A DNA stretch of 21,760 nucleotides from JABCPE02 sp963520375 (lineage in GTDB: Bacteria > Bacteroidota > Bacteroidia > Flavobacteriales > Weeksellaceae): positions 1-21,760 of the forward strand of contig CAUQQF010000025.1 in assembly GCA_963520375.1 (NCBI GenBank). The letters run 5' to 3'. The notes below the pieces were generated by a model. The model did no database searches, was not told the origin of the DNA, and saw only the letters and a program-made list of their open reading frames with translations. Positions 1 through 8,446 of the stretch are shown here, piece by piece (within the stretch, counting starts at the first letter, position 1; the number at the start of each line of letters is the position of its first letter). Both the position numbers and the translations under genes were made by a program.

Positions 1-181
1 CTTTAAAAAGATAGTCCATAACTCTTAGAAACTCCTCTACCATCCCTGAAAAAGGGCGCAAATTTGCGATGCTAAATTCAAAAAGGTCCTTCTCAGGGAA
101 AGCCTCGATGACCTTTCGAGTAAGAGTTCGCGCATCTTTGAAATTAGTTAGTAGCGCCTCTGCTGTAAGTAATTCTTTCAT
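1..181 (-). CDS. DinB-like four-helix (DinB_2/DUF1572-type) protein, N-terminal fragment
   Basis: The minus strand has an ATG at 179-181 and stays open for 60 codons to the left edge, so only the amino end is present. The translation begins MKELLTAEALLTNF and contains FSIANLRPFSGMVEEFLRVMDYL, which resembles the first helices of small DinB-like proteins. These are four-helix-bundle, often metal-binding proteins of the YfiT/DinB superfamily and are unrelated to DNA polymerase IV. Family members include thiol transferases and many proteins of unknown role, and no catalytic His triad can be checked in this fragment. It lies 42 nt after the NADAR gene on the same strand and is probably the next gene of that operon. 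The leader is A/T-rich with no Shine-Dalgarno sequence. The coding call is fairly safe; the family call is a recognition from a short stretch. Confidence 0.6.
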   Translation of the reverse strand, partial: MKELLTAEALLTNFKDARTLTRKVIEAFPEKDLFEFSIANLRPFSGMVEEFLRVMDYLFK

Positions 182-223
182 TGTTTTTAATTTAATATTT
201 TTTAAGAACGAAATTCTTTTTCA

Positions 224-1072
224 TTATTTTAAAAGATGCACATTCTGATAAAGTTTTCTAATCTCATCCCTCACTTCCATCAGCGCAAATCCCAACAGGT
301 TTTTGCCACGCCACGAGGCAATGTTATGAGCTTTTTCATTCTCTTTGCCAAAGCCTATCCCCCAAATGGTATCGAGTGGACTCGCTTCTACCAGTATTTT
401 ATCGCCTGTAGAGAGCAAAAAGTCCATCATTTCTTTATTTTGGGTAAATTTGTAGTAATTCCCATTGAGCACGATGCTGTATTTGGCTTTGTCCCACACC
501 TGAGGGTCAAAGTTACGCACCTTTCTGCCTAGAGCCTTTATCAGCTTAGGGTCAGAAGTGTTCATTATTTCTTCCCTCATCTCTTCATCACCGAACAAAC
601 GGGCTTTTTCAGCCATCATATACTGTTCCGTACAGGAATATTTATCGCCATCGACATAAAAAGGCGAAGGCTGCCACTGTCCTAAACAAGACTCATCTAC
701 GGCATTCGCATTGGGTTTCCAGAAGAAGATGAATTTGAGTTTCTTTGGAGAATTGATGAAAGTTTTTTTTGAGTATTTATAAGCGCCTTTGGGCTGCCAA
801 AGCGGAACACCCTCATAATAATAGTCTTCTTCATTATCCAGCCTGTCTTCTATTTCTAAATCATTCACTTCCCAGTTGTTATAATGCCAGAAGCAAGGGT
901 AAGGGAAAAGCGTTTGGTACTCTCGCTGCTGTTTAAGTGAGAGAGTTTCATACCAATTCCAAAAACCACATTTATAATCTTCGCCAGCGCCCATACGCCA
1001 GCCCATAGAAAACTCAGAAAGGGCAGGGTATTCTATCCACTGCGGTGCCATAAGTTTGATATTTTTTTTCAC
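224..1072 (-). CDS. NADAR-domain protein (YbiA-like N-glycosidase fold) with N-terminal extension
   Basis: The protein has up to 282 residues. Residues about 114-274 match the NADAR/YbiA fold: an FFW strand start, then YSCTEQYMMAEKARLFGD (about 145-162) with the conserved glutamates, then VEASPLDTIWGIG (about 228-240). Known NADAR proteins either hydrolyse damaged riboflavin-pathway intermediates (YbiA, RibX) or remove ADP-ribose from guanine in nucleic acid; the sequence does not say which applies here. The first ~113 residues are extra relative to E. coli YbiA, are rich in Trp and Tyr, and include the phrase SMGWRMGAGEDY. The first possible start is GTG at 1072, overlapping the upstream lipoprotein stop as GTGA. 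An ATG at 1051 (MAPQWIEY) would give 275 residues and is equally plausible. The gene lies in the recG operon, which fits a nucleotide or DNA-damage role, but that is inference. Confidence 0.85.
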   Translation of the reverse strand: MKKNIKLMAPQWIEYPALSEFSMGWRMGAGEDYKCGFWNWYETLSLKQQREYQTLFPYPCFWHYNNWEVNDLEIEDRLDNEEDYYYEGVPLWQPKGAYKYSKKTFINSPKKLKFIFFWKPNANAVDESCLGQWQPSPFYVDGDKYSCTEQYMMAEKARLFGDEEMREEIMNTSDPKLIKALGRKVRNFDPQVWDKAKYSIVLNGNYYKFTQNKEMMDFLLSTGDKILVEASPLDTIWGIGFGKENEKAHNIASWRGKNLLGFALMEVRDEIRKLYQNVHLLK

Positions 1073-1665
1073 TTTATTTGCTTTTTGAAATCCAAATTTA
1101 TTCCCTTTTCTTTTTTTATTTTTTCGAATTCTAACTTATCAAAAGGGCCCCAAGTAGAATCTTTATCTTTATCTATGATGTAGTAATTTATCTTATTTGG
1201 AGTAAGAAGCTCTTTGTAATATGAGCTATGAGAAATTATACTATCTGCAAGGTTAGTGCTTCTTCCCAAGTCTATCTGTTTACTAATTTCTTTCAAAGAA
1301 ACCTGAACATCTTTAAAATTTATTACACCTTCTCTTTTATATATATTATAATATCCTCCCCAACTGGATAATTCCATTCCGAGTTCATTTAATAATACCT
1401 CCCTATTATATTTTTGTTTTGCAATAATATAATTATCATCAAAACTATACTTTACTATATCAGAAGGAGTTTTATCTATAACAGAGTAATAACTACTTCT
1501 TCTTTTATCAGATTTATATATATAATCCCATGAAGGAAATCCATAGTATAAAGCATCATCTTTTGTCATATAGTAATAATCTTTCCCAAGATTATTACTG
1601 TCGTCGTGGCAGCTTATTAAGCTAGTAAGAAAGATAGGAAATATTGCTAAAATTGTTTTCTTCAT
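1069..1665 (-). CDS. Small lipoprotein of unknown function (possibly DUF3997-like)
   Basis: The protein has 198 residues. It starts with a lipoprotein signal: a Lys pair, a hydrophobic run, then the lipobox LISC with Cys19 as the predicted lipidated residue, followed by CHDDSNN. The acidic residues directly after Cys may affect surface export in Bacteroidota, but this is not diagnostic. The body is Tyr-, Asp- and Lys-rich. The stretches NYIIAKQKYN and NYYIIDKDKDSTWGPFDKLEF resemble small periplasmic proteins annotated DUF3997; that link is a loose recognition. The gene begins 13 nt after recG and its stop overlaps the possible GTG start of the NADAR gene, so it is co-transcribed with both. 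Base composition is strikingly low: sampled lines run about 25-30% GC against about 50% in parts of recG. This suggests a recent or lineage-specific insertion into the operon. Confidence 0.8.
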   Translation of the reverse strand: MKKTILAIFPIFLTSLISCHDDSNNLGKDYYYMTKDDALYYGFPSWDYIYKSDKRRSSYYSVIDKTPSDIVKYSFDDNYIIAKQKYNREVLLNELGMELSSWGGYYNIYKREGVINFKDVQVSLKEISKQIDLGRSTNLADSIISHSSYYKELLTPNKINYYIIDKDKDSTWGPFDKLEFEKIKKEKGINLDFKKQIK

Positions 1666-1678
1666 ATTTGTAATGTTT

Positions 1679-3772
1679 TTAACTGATTCTTCCCCATTTG
1701 TTTTTGCCTTTGTATTGTTTTATGTAGTAGTTTTTCAGAGCTTGGTGCTGTTCTTGTTGGAGCGAAGGGTCTATGCGGAGGAGCGCCTCTACGGTGTCCT
1801 TTGCTGCCTTGATGATGTGACCATCTTGGGCTAAGTCCAGCCGTTTGAAATCCACCACGCCACTCTGCTGGGTGCCGAGGATATCGCCTGGCCCGCGGAG
1901 TTTCATATCCACTTCGGAAATCTTAAAGCCGTCGTTGGTCTCGCACATGGTTTTTATTCGGGTTCGGCTGTCGGAGGACATTTTATCCGAGGTCATTAGG
2001 ATGCAGTAGCTCTGCTCGGCGCCTCTTCCCACTCTTCCTCTTAGCTGGTGGAGCTGGGAAAGACCGAAACGCTCGGCACTTTCTATAATCATCACGGAGG
2101 CGTTGGGAACATTCACGCCGACTTCTATCACCGTAGTGGCAACCATAATATTCGCCTTCCCTGAAGCGAAATACTGCATCGCTTCGTCTTTTTCCTGTGG
2201 TTTCATCTTTCCGTGAAGCATGGTAACGGCATAGTCTGGGTAAGGGAACGCCTCGGAAACACGCTCAAAACCACCCATCAAGTTTTCATAATCCAAAGCC
2301 TCACTTTCCTCTATCAAAGGATAAACGAAATAGACCTGTCTGCCCTTATCGATTTCATCTTTGGCAAAACGAAATACCGAGTTTCTGTCCTTTTCTCGCC
2401 GATGAGCTGTGATGATGGGTTTCCTTCCCGTCGGAAGTTCATCTATCACGGAAACATCCAGATCCGAATAAAAACTCATTGCCAGCGTTCTTGGGATAGG
2501 CGTGGCGGTCATGATGAGAATATGCGGTGGGATTTTATTTTTCATCCAAAGTTTTGCCCTTTGTTCCACTCCGAAACGGTGCTGTTCATCAATGATGGCA
2601 AGACCGAGGTTTTTGAATTTAACCTTGTCTTCTAGCACGGCATGGGTGCCGACCAAAATATGAAGCATTCCGTTTTCTAGTTCCGAGTGAATGATTTTTC
2701 GTTCAGCAGCTTTGGTAGAACCTGTTAAAAGTCTGATGTTTACGCCCGTTCCGAAAAGCGCCTCGGAAAGGCTGTTGAAATGCTGCTGCGCCAAGATTTC
2801 CGTAGGAGCCATCATACAGCTTTGGAAGCCGTTATCTATCGCTATCAGCATCGAAAGCAGCGCTACCATGGTTTTCCCTGAGCCTACATCTCCCTGCAGA
2901 AGGCGGTTCATCTGTATAGGGAGCCTCATGTCGTTTCGGATTTCTTTTAAAACTCTTTTTTGGGCATTGGTTAGCTCAAAAGGCATTCTGTTTTGATAAA
3001 AATCATTGAAAAAATCGCCCACCAAAGGGAAAGGATTTCCCACTGCCGATGTCTTATTGTATTGTTTTTTCAAAGCATAGCCGAGCTGAAAAAAGAAAGC
3101 TTCCTCGAATTTCAGTCGTCTGTCTGCCTGTTCAAATGCCGAAGTGTCTTTTGGAAAATGAATATTGACAAAGGCTTCCTGTCTTCCCATGAGTCTGAGC
3201 GACTGGAGTAGGCTTTGTGGCAGATTTTCCTGCACAAGTCCCGTGACATGCCCAAGAATATGTGCTTGGATGCTTTGGAAAAATTTTTGATTGAGCCCTC
3301 GTTTTGTGATTTTCTCACTGCTCGGATAGATCGGGCGAAGTCTGAGTTCTTTCTCTCGTTTTTCTTCCAGTTCTATCTCTGGATGAGCCATAGAAAACTG
3401 CTGTCCGAAGAGGCTGACCCTTCCAAAGATGTAAAGCTCTTTATTGAGCGGAATCTGGTCTTTCAGCCACTGGGTATATTGGAACCAAACCAAATCCAAA
3501 GCGCCCGTCTCATCGCGGAACTTCGCGGAAAGTCTTTTTTGTCCTCTTCCGTAGGTGATTTCCTTTAAATCATAAATCCTTCCTTTTAGCTGGATTTCTA
3601 CATTTTCTTCCTTTAAATCTGCTGCTTGGTAGATTTTACTTTTATCCAAATACCGCAGAGGGAAGAAATAGAGAAAATCCTCCACGGTAGAAATTCCCAA
3701 AACATTTTTAATCAGTTTGGAGCGTTCAGGGCCGATGCCTTTTAGATATTCTATGGGAGTAGATAAATCCAA
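1679..3772 (-). CDS. recG: ATP-dependent DNA helicase RecG
   Basis: The 697 residues match the usual RecG length (about 690). RecG remodels stalled replication forks and Holliday junctions using ATP. The order is the family one: an N-terminal wedge/OB domain (about residues 1-150, beginning TPIEYLKGIGPERSKL), then two helicase lobes. Visible motifs are Walker A GDVGSGKT (294-301), DEQH (395-398), MTATPIPRT (421-429), TTVIEVGVNVPNA (about 546-558) and QLRGRVGRG (about 576-584). The C-terminal IKQYKGKNKWGRIS looks complete. The start codon is TTG at 3770-3772: the upstream in-frame codons are only ATT and CGC before the stop of the purF-like gene, so no ATG is available. It is the third gene in the mutS-side minus-strand run, 6 nt after the purF-like stop, and is probably translated by coupling. 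Confidence 0.97.
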   Translation of the reverse strand: MDLSTPIEYLKGIGPERSKLIKNVLGISTVEDFLYFFPLRYLDKSKIYQAADLKEENVEIQLKGRIYDLKEITYGRGQKRLSAKFRDETGALDLVWFQYTQWLKDQIPLNKELYIFGRVSLFGQQFSMAHPEIELEEKREKELRLRPIYPSSEKITKRGLNQKFFQSIQAHILGHVTGLVQENLPQSLLQSLRLMGRQEAFVNIHFPKDTSAFEQADRRLKFEEAFFFQLGYALKKQYNKTSAVGNPFPLVGDFFNDFYQNRMPFELTNAQKRVLKEIRNDMRLPIQMNRLLQGDVGSGKTMVALLSMLIAIDNGFQSCMMAPTEILAQQHFNSLSEALFGTGVNIRLLTGSTKAAERKIIHSELENGMLHILVGTHAVLEDKVKFKNLGLAIIDEQHRFGVEQRAKLWMKNKIPPHILIMTATPIPRTLAMSFYSDLDVSVIDELPTGRKPIITAHRREKDRNSVFRFAKDEIDKGRQVYFVYPLIEESEALDYENLMGGFERVSEAFPYPDYAVTMLHGKMKPQEKDEAMQYFASGKANIMVATTVIEVGVNVPNASVMIIESAERFGLSQLHQLRGRVGRGAEQSYCILMTSDKMSSDSRTRIKTMCETNDGFKISEVDMKLRGPGDILGTQQSGVVDFKRLDLAQDGHIIKAAKDTVEALLRIDPSLQQEQHQALKNYYIKQYKGKNKWGRIS

Positions 3773-3778
3773 AATGCG

Positions 3779-5680
3779 TTAGTATGCTCTTTCTTTATTA
3801 CCTTCAAAGAAATTGATGTAAGCTCTATTCACCACTCTGTTTCCGCCAGCGGTAGGGTAGTCACCAGTGAAATACCAGTCTCCAAGGTTTTTCGGGCAGG
3901 CTTTGTGCAGGTTTTCTACGCTTTGGAAGATGATTTCCACAGGGCAGTTCATTTCCTCAGGAACTAAAAGTTCAGTTATTTTCGCTGAAATTTTTTCCTC
4001 AGAAAAAGGCGCATAGATTTCTTTGACATAGTTAATGACTTGGGAATCTTCTAAATCCACTTGAGATTTACATTTTTCATAAACTTCCTTTATGATATGG
4101 TCAGAACCTCTTTCTTTGTGCAGTTCTAAAGCCGCCTCGAAAGCCACTAAATCCTCCAAACGAGCCATATCTATGCCATAGCAGTCAGAATAGCGGATTT
4201 GTGGAGCGGAGGAAAGAACGATTATTTTTTTCGGATTCAAACGATTTAGAATTCGTAAAATACTGTTTCTCAGTGTAGTTCCTCTTACGATACTGTCATC
4301 TATAATGACCAGATTGTCAATGTTTTTTCGGACAGAACCGTATGTAATGTCGTAAACATGGGCCACCAAATCATTTCGGCTGCTGTCTTCCGTGATGAAA
4401 GTACGAAGTTTAGCATCCTTGATGGCTACTTTTTCGGTTATAGGATGAAGGGACAAGATTTCCTCCAATTTTTCCTCTGAAATATTGTTTCCTAATTTTA
4501 GGATTTGGTTTTTCTTGTATTCATTCAGATGGGCATCAGCCTCTTCTATTAACCCATAAAAAGAGGTTTCTGCAGTGTTTGGAATGTAGGCAAAAACCGT
4601 GTTTTTCAGGTCTTCATCTACGGAATTTAGAATTTTTGGGAAGAGTAGGGCTCCCAGTTTTTTTCTTTCTTGATAAATTTCCTTGTCGCTGCCTCGTGAG
4701 AAATAAATTCTCTCAAAAGAACATGCCTTGTAAGGCAGGGCAGGGAGAATTTCTTCTATGGAAACATTTCCGTTTTTCTTGATGATGATGGCAGAACCTG
4801 GGTTTAGCTCTGTAATTTGCTCAAAATCAAGATTAAATGCAGTCTGGATAACTGGCCTTTCGGAGGCTACAACTACGATTTCATCATCTTTATAGTAATA
4901 CGCTGGGCGAATTCCCGCAGGGTCTCTGATGACAAAGGCATCGCCATGTCCTATGATTCCTGACATAGCATAGCCGCCATCCCATATGTATGCAGATTTT
5001 TTGAGGATTTTTGCTACATCCAGCTGGTTTGGGATTTCTGCTGCAGCATCTTTTTTGGAGTAGCCTTCAGCTTTTAGTTTTTGGTATAGATTTTCCACTT
5101 CGGTGTCTAGGAAATGCCCTATTCTCTCCATGATGGTCACCGTATCGGTCTGCTCTTTCGGGTGCTGGCCGAGTTCTACCAGTTTTTGGAAAAGCTCTTT
5201 GGAATTGGTCATGTTAAAATTCCCAGCCACGATGAGGTTGCGATAAATCCAGTTGTTTTGTCGAAGAAAAGGATGAACGCTTTCTATGCTGTTTTTCCCA
5301 AAAGTCCCATAGCGAACATGCCCTAAAAATACATTCCCAATGTATGGAAGCAGGTTTTTCTGGGCTTCTGTGTCATTTTTTATTTCTGGATTTTCTTTTA
5401 GAATTTCGCTGATTCTGGTATTGATTTGATTGAAAATATCCTGTATCGGCTGGCTGTTATTAGAACGGATACGGCTGATGTATCTCTCGCCAGGCTGCAT
5501 ATCAAATTTTACGCTAGCCAGTCCAGCGCCATCCTGCCCGCGGTTATGCTGTTTTTCCAGCATTAGATACATTTTATTGATACCATAAAAAGGAGTTCCA
5601 TATTTTTCTTTATAGTATTCTAAAGGTTTTAACAGACGAAGCATCGCAATGCCGCATTCATGCTGTAAGTGGTCGCTCAT
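3779..5680 (-). CDS. Long amidophosphoribosyltransferase (PurF) paralogue, Bacteroidota type
   Basis: The family catalyses the first step of purine synthesis: glutamine plus PRPP gives phosphoribosylamine. At the N-terminus, HECGI places the nucleophile at Cys9 after an 8-residue propeptide. Glutaminase residues follow: R123 in HVRYG, the GNFNMTN loop (153-159) and D179. The PRPP loop is VIIDDSIVRGTT (458-469). At 633 residues it is about 130 longer than classical PurF (about 470-505), with extra sequence near 185-230 and 375-430. Of the four cysteines that bind 4Fe-4S in the Bacillus-type enzyme, counterparts of the first two (C320, C500) appear present. The CxxC just before FTGxYPT is replaced by GDWY (600-603), so a cluster is unlikely. 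Bacteroidota often carry this long form beside a normal PurF, so it may be a paralogue with a changed role. recG follows after 6 nt. Confidence 0.88.
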   Translation of the reverse strand: MSDHLQHECGIAMLRLLKPLEYYKEKYGTPFYGINKMYLMLEKQHNRGQDGAGLASVKFDMQPGERYISRIRSNNSQPIQDIFNQINTRISEILKENPEIKNDTEAQKNLLPYIGNVFLGHVRYGTFGKNSIESVHPFLRQNNWIYRNLIVAGNFNMTNSKELFQKLVELGQHPKEQTDTVTIMERIGHFLDTEVENLYQKLKAEGYSKKDAAAEIPNQLDVAKILKKSAYIWDGGYAMSGIIGHGDAFVIRDPAGIRPAYYYKDDEIVVVASERPVIQTAFNLDFEQITELNPGSAIIIKKNGNVSIEEILPALPYKACSFERIYFSRGSDKEIYQERKKLGALLFPKILNSVDEDLKNTVFAYIPNTAETSFYGLIEEADAHLNEYKKNQILKLGNNISEEKLEEILSLHPITEKVAIKDAKLRTFITEDSSRNDLVAHVYDITYGSVRKNIDNLVIIDDSIVRGTTLRNSILRILNRLNPKKIIVLSSAPQIRYSDCYGIDMARLEDLVAFEAALELHKERGSDHIIKEVYEKCKSQVDLEDSQVINYVKEIYAPFSEEKISAKITELLVPEEMNCPVEIIFQSVENLHKACPKNLGDWYFTGDYPTAGGNRVVNRAYINFFEGNKERAY

Positions 5681-5722
5681 AGTTATATTTCGTTTTTATT
5701 AAAAAAATCTTCTGTAAAAATA

Positions 5723-5756
5723 CAAAAAAAACTAAAGTTGGGATTTTATTTCCCAA
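5723..5756 (-). terminator. Possible weak intrinsic terminator overlapping the mutS stop
   Basis: On the minus strand, TTGGGA (5756-5751) pairs with TCCCAA (5743-5738), giving a 6-bp stem with a 7-nt loop that contains the mutS stop codon (5746-5748). It is followed after about seven bases by a run of T (complement of the A run at about 5724-5730). The stem is short and the U-tract is displaced, so termination would be partial at best. It could set the level of read-through from mutS into the purF-like/recG operon. Confidence 0.35.
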
Positions 5757-8334
5757 TCATATTTTTGATTTTATTGAGTTTCATCAGGGCTTCTATCGGT
5801 GTCAGAGTATTGATGTCTATTTGGGTAAGTTCTTCTCTTATGCTCTCCAAGGCAGGGTCATCCAGCTGAAAGAAAGAAAGCTGAAGATTTTCCTCGGTCA
5901 CTCGTTTTATGCTCTCTGTATTTTGGTCTTGGCTTCGGCTGTTTTCTAGGGTTTTTAGAATTTCTTTTGCCCTATTGACCACTTTCGTAGGCATCCCAGC
6001 CAATTTGGCTACATAGATACCAAAGCTGTGTTCGCTGCCTCCTGCGACTAGTTTTCTTAGGAAAATCACATTATTTTTGTTCTCTTGTATGGCGATGTGA
6101 TAGTTTTTAATTCTGCTAAAACTATTCTGCATCTCATTGAGCTCATGATAATGGGTCGCAAACAGCGTTTTAGGCTGTGTAGGGTGCTGGTGGAGGTATT
6201 CCGCAATAGCCCAAGCGATAGAAATCCCATCATAAGTGGAAGTTCCTCGCCCGATTTCATCTAACAGAATGAGGCTTCGCTCGGTGATGTTGTTCAGAAT
6301 GTTAGCAGATTCATTCATTTCCACCATGAAAGTGGATTCTCCAGCCGAAATGTTATCCGATGCTCCCACACGGGTAAATACCCTATCCAAAACTCCTATT
6401 TCGGCGTGTTTTGCAGGAACAAAACTACCAATCTGCGCTAGAAGACAGATGATGGCGGTTTGTCTCAGAACAGCTGATTTACCAGACATGTTGGGACCTG
6501 TGACCATCATAATCTGCTGCGATTCTCGGTCAAGGAAAATATCATTTGGGATGTATTTTTCGCCCAGAGGCAGGGATTTTTCTATCACAGGGTGTCTTCC
6601 TTCTTGGATGTTTATTGCGAAATCTTCATTTATAATTGGTTTGATGTAGTTTTCTGCAATCGCAAGTTCCGAAAGTCCTATCGCACAGTCTATTTCTGCA
6701 ATGATTTTAGAATTGTTTTGAATGATGTCCATATGCACGAGAACCTGCTCTTCTATTTTTTTGTAGAGCAAATGTTCCAGCTGGGCGATTTTTTCCTCAG
6801 CTCCTAGTATCTGTGATTCGTATTCTTTCAGTTCCTCTGTGATGTACCGCTCTGCATTGACCAGCGTCTGTTTTCTTATCCAGTTTTCAGGAACTTTGTC
6901 TTTATGCGTGTTTCGGACTTCTATATAATACCCAAAAACATTATTAAAATCTATTTTTAAACTTGAAATTCCTGTTCTCTCGCTCTCGCGCTGGCACATT
7001 TCATCCAAATAGGATTTTCCGCTGTAGAGGAGGTTTCTCAGTTTGTCCAGTTCTTCGGAAACGCCTTCTTTGATTACATTTCCTTTGTTTATACTTACAG
7101 GAAGCTCCTCGTTTAGATGGCTTTGGAGATAATCAATGAGTTCTTTATGGCTGTGCAGAGGAGTAATCCAAGCCAAAGCATCTGGATAAGGCAGCAACAG
7201 TTCCTTTATTTTTTCAATGCTTATCAAACTATTTCGGAAGTTCCCGAGTTCTTTCGGCGAAATTCTCTCTGCGGCAAGTTTCCCGAGCAGTCGGTCTAGG
7301 TCAGAAATAGATTTTAGAAGGTCATGGATATTGTATTTTAGATTTTCTTCTTTGTTAAAAAACTCTATCAGAGAGAGTCTTCGGTTGATTTCATTTACGG
7401 ATTTCAGTGGAAGAATCATTCTTCTTCTCAGCAGACGCCCTCCCATAGGCGTGGTCGTGCGGTCTATGATATCCAGAAGGCTTTTGCCCTCATGGTGGTT
7501 GGAATGAATAATTTCCAAATTTCTAAGCGTAAAGCCATCCATCATCAGGTAGTCATCCTGCGGAATGTTTTGTATTTTGGTAATGTGTTGAATGAGAGCA
7601 TGATGGGTGTCCTCTACTAAATAGGCAAAAATAGCGCCAGCCGCCGTGATGGCTAATGGAAACTCCTCTATTCCGTAGCCTTTCAGCGATTTTGTTTTGA
7701 AATGATTGGTAAGTTTCTCATAAGCAAAAGGATACTGATAAGCCCAGTCCTCTAGAGCGAAAGTATTTTTGTCTTTTATTCTGTTTGGAAGTTCGGTTTT
7801 TCGCTGATAGATAATTTCACTAGGACTGAAGGTATGGATGATGTGCATCAGCTTATCCGAATTCCCTTCCGAAACAAGGAATTCTCCTGTGGAAATGTCT
7901 ACCAGAGCCATGCCGTATTTTTCTTTTTCACGATGGATAGACAGCAGAAAATTATTCTCTTTGGTAGTGAGAATCTGCTCATTAAAAGTAACTCCTGGCG
8001 TAACCAGCTCTGTAACGCCTCTCTTTACGATGCCTTTGGTCATCTTTGGGTCTTCCAGCTGGTCACAGATTGCGACACGCAGTCCAGCACGAACCAGTTT
8101 GGGAAGGTAGGAATTCAGGGAATGGTGAGGAAAGCCAGCCAGCTCGGTATGGGAGCCGCCATTATTTCTCTTTGTGAGAACAATGCCCAAAATCTGGGAA
8201 GTTCGCACAGCATCCTGCCCAAAGGTTTCGTAAAAATCCCCCACACGAAAGAGCAGGACAGCATCTGGATATTTAGCTTTGATGCTGTTGTACTGAGCCA
8301 TCAGCGGAGTTTCTTTTTGTGTCGTTTTTGCCAT
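5746..8334 (-). CDS. mutS: DNA mismatch repair protein MutS
   Basis: The 862 residues match the usual MutS length. MutS binds mismatches and small loops in DNA and, with ATP, recruits MutL. The mismatch-reading Phe-x-Glu is visible as F34-Y-E36 in RVGDFYETFG. The connector, lever and clamp domains follow, for example the lever segment FNNVFGYYIEVRNTH. In the ATPase, Walker A GPNMSGKS is at 613-620, ASDNISAGESTFMVEM at about 658-673, Walker B LILLDEIGRG centres on D692-E693, and the switch ATHYHEL is present. The C-terminal helix-turn-helix dimer segment is present, ending KLNKIKNMIGK. It starts at ATG 8332-8334 and has a TAATTTTG promoter box 25 nt upstream. It diverges from the bestrophin gene and leads the minus-strand run of repair and nucleotide genes, 65 nt ahead of the purF-like gene. 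Confidence 0.98.
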   Translation of the reverse strand: MAKTTQKETPLMAQYNSIKAKYPDAVLLFRVGDFYETFGQDAVRTSQILGIVLTKRNNGGSHTELAGFPHHSLNSYLPKLVRAGLRVAICDQLEDPKMTKGIVKRGVTELVTPGVTFNEQILTTKENNFLLSIHREKEKYGMALVDISTGEFLVSEGNSDKLMHIIHTFSPSEIIYQRKTELPNRIKDKNTFALEDWAYQYPFAYEKLTNHFKTKSLKGYGIEEFPLAITAAGAIFAYLVEDTHHALIQHITKIQNIPQDDYLMMDGFTLRNLEIIHSNHHEGKSLLDIIDRTTTPMGGRLLRRRMILPLKSVNEINRRLSLIEFFNKEENLKYNIHDLLKSISDLDRLLGKLAAERISPKELGNFRNSLISIEKIKELLLPYPDALAWITPLHSHKELIDYLQSHLNEELPVSINKGNVIKEGVSEELDKLRNLLYSGKSYLDEMCQRESERTGISSLKIDFNNVFGYYIEVRNTHKDKVPENWIRKQTLVNAERYITEELKEYESQILGAEEKIAQLEHLLYKKIEEQVLVHMDIIQNNSKIIAEIDCAIGLSELAIAENYIKPIINEDFAINIQEGRHPVIEKSLPLGEKYIPNDIFLDRESQQIMMVTGPNMSGKSAVLRQTAIICLLAQIGSFVPAKHAEIGVLDRVFTRVGASDNISAGESTFMVEMNESANILNNITERSLILLDEIGRGTSTYDGISIAWAIAEYLHQHPTQPKTLFATHYHELNEMQNSFSRIKNYHIAIQENKNNVIFLRKLVAGGSEHSFGIYVAKLAGMPTKVVNRAKEILKTLENSRSQDQNTESIKRVTEENLQLSFFQLDDPALESIREELTQIDINTLTPIEALMKLNKIKNMIGK

Positions 8335-8358
8335 AAAGTGAAATTAGGTTTAAGGGAA

Positions 8359-8366
8359 CAAAATTA
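8359..8366 (-). promoter_or_regulatory. Candidate -7 element for mutS
   Basis: Read on the minus strand this is TAATTTTG, an exact fit to the Bacteroidota -7 consensus TAnnTTTG, 25 nt before the mutS ATG. I do not see a clear TTG -33 element at the usual 17-23 nt spacing. A TTG lies only 10 nt upstream. The placement is good but the support is one short motif in AT-rich DNA. Confidence 0.4.
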
Positions 8367-8401
8367 AAGAAGATTTCAATAAAATTTTGTTAAAAAAGTA
8401 T

Positions 8402-8409
8402 TATTTTTG
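8402..8409 (+). promoter_or_regulatory. Candidate -7 element for the bestrophin-trmH-opgB run
   Basis: TATTTTTG is an exact TAnnTTTG match 37 nt before the bestrophin ATG. A TTTG lies at 8386-8389, but the 12-nt spacing is shorter than the 17-23 nt expected for a -33 box. No other promoter-like site is seen in this 112-nt divergent gap, and the next two genes follow with gaps of 12 and 1 nt. This is therefore the likely promoter of the three-gene unit. Confidence 0.4.
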
Positions 8410-8446
8410 TGCAAATTTAAACTTTTAGGGCTAAAAAAGATATTAT

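Noticed and set aside
2213..2635. 140-codon plus-strand open frame opposite recG
   Set aside because: It is antisense to a strongly supported recG with all helicase motifs. Its translation has no recognisable domain, and it is a shadow frame.
7834..8367. 177-codon plus-strand open frame opposite the mutS N-terminus
   Set aside because: It is fully antisense to conserved MutS sequence and runs through the mutS promoter. No family features are seen.
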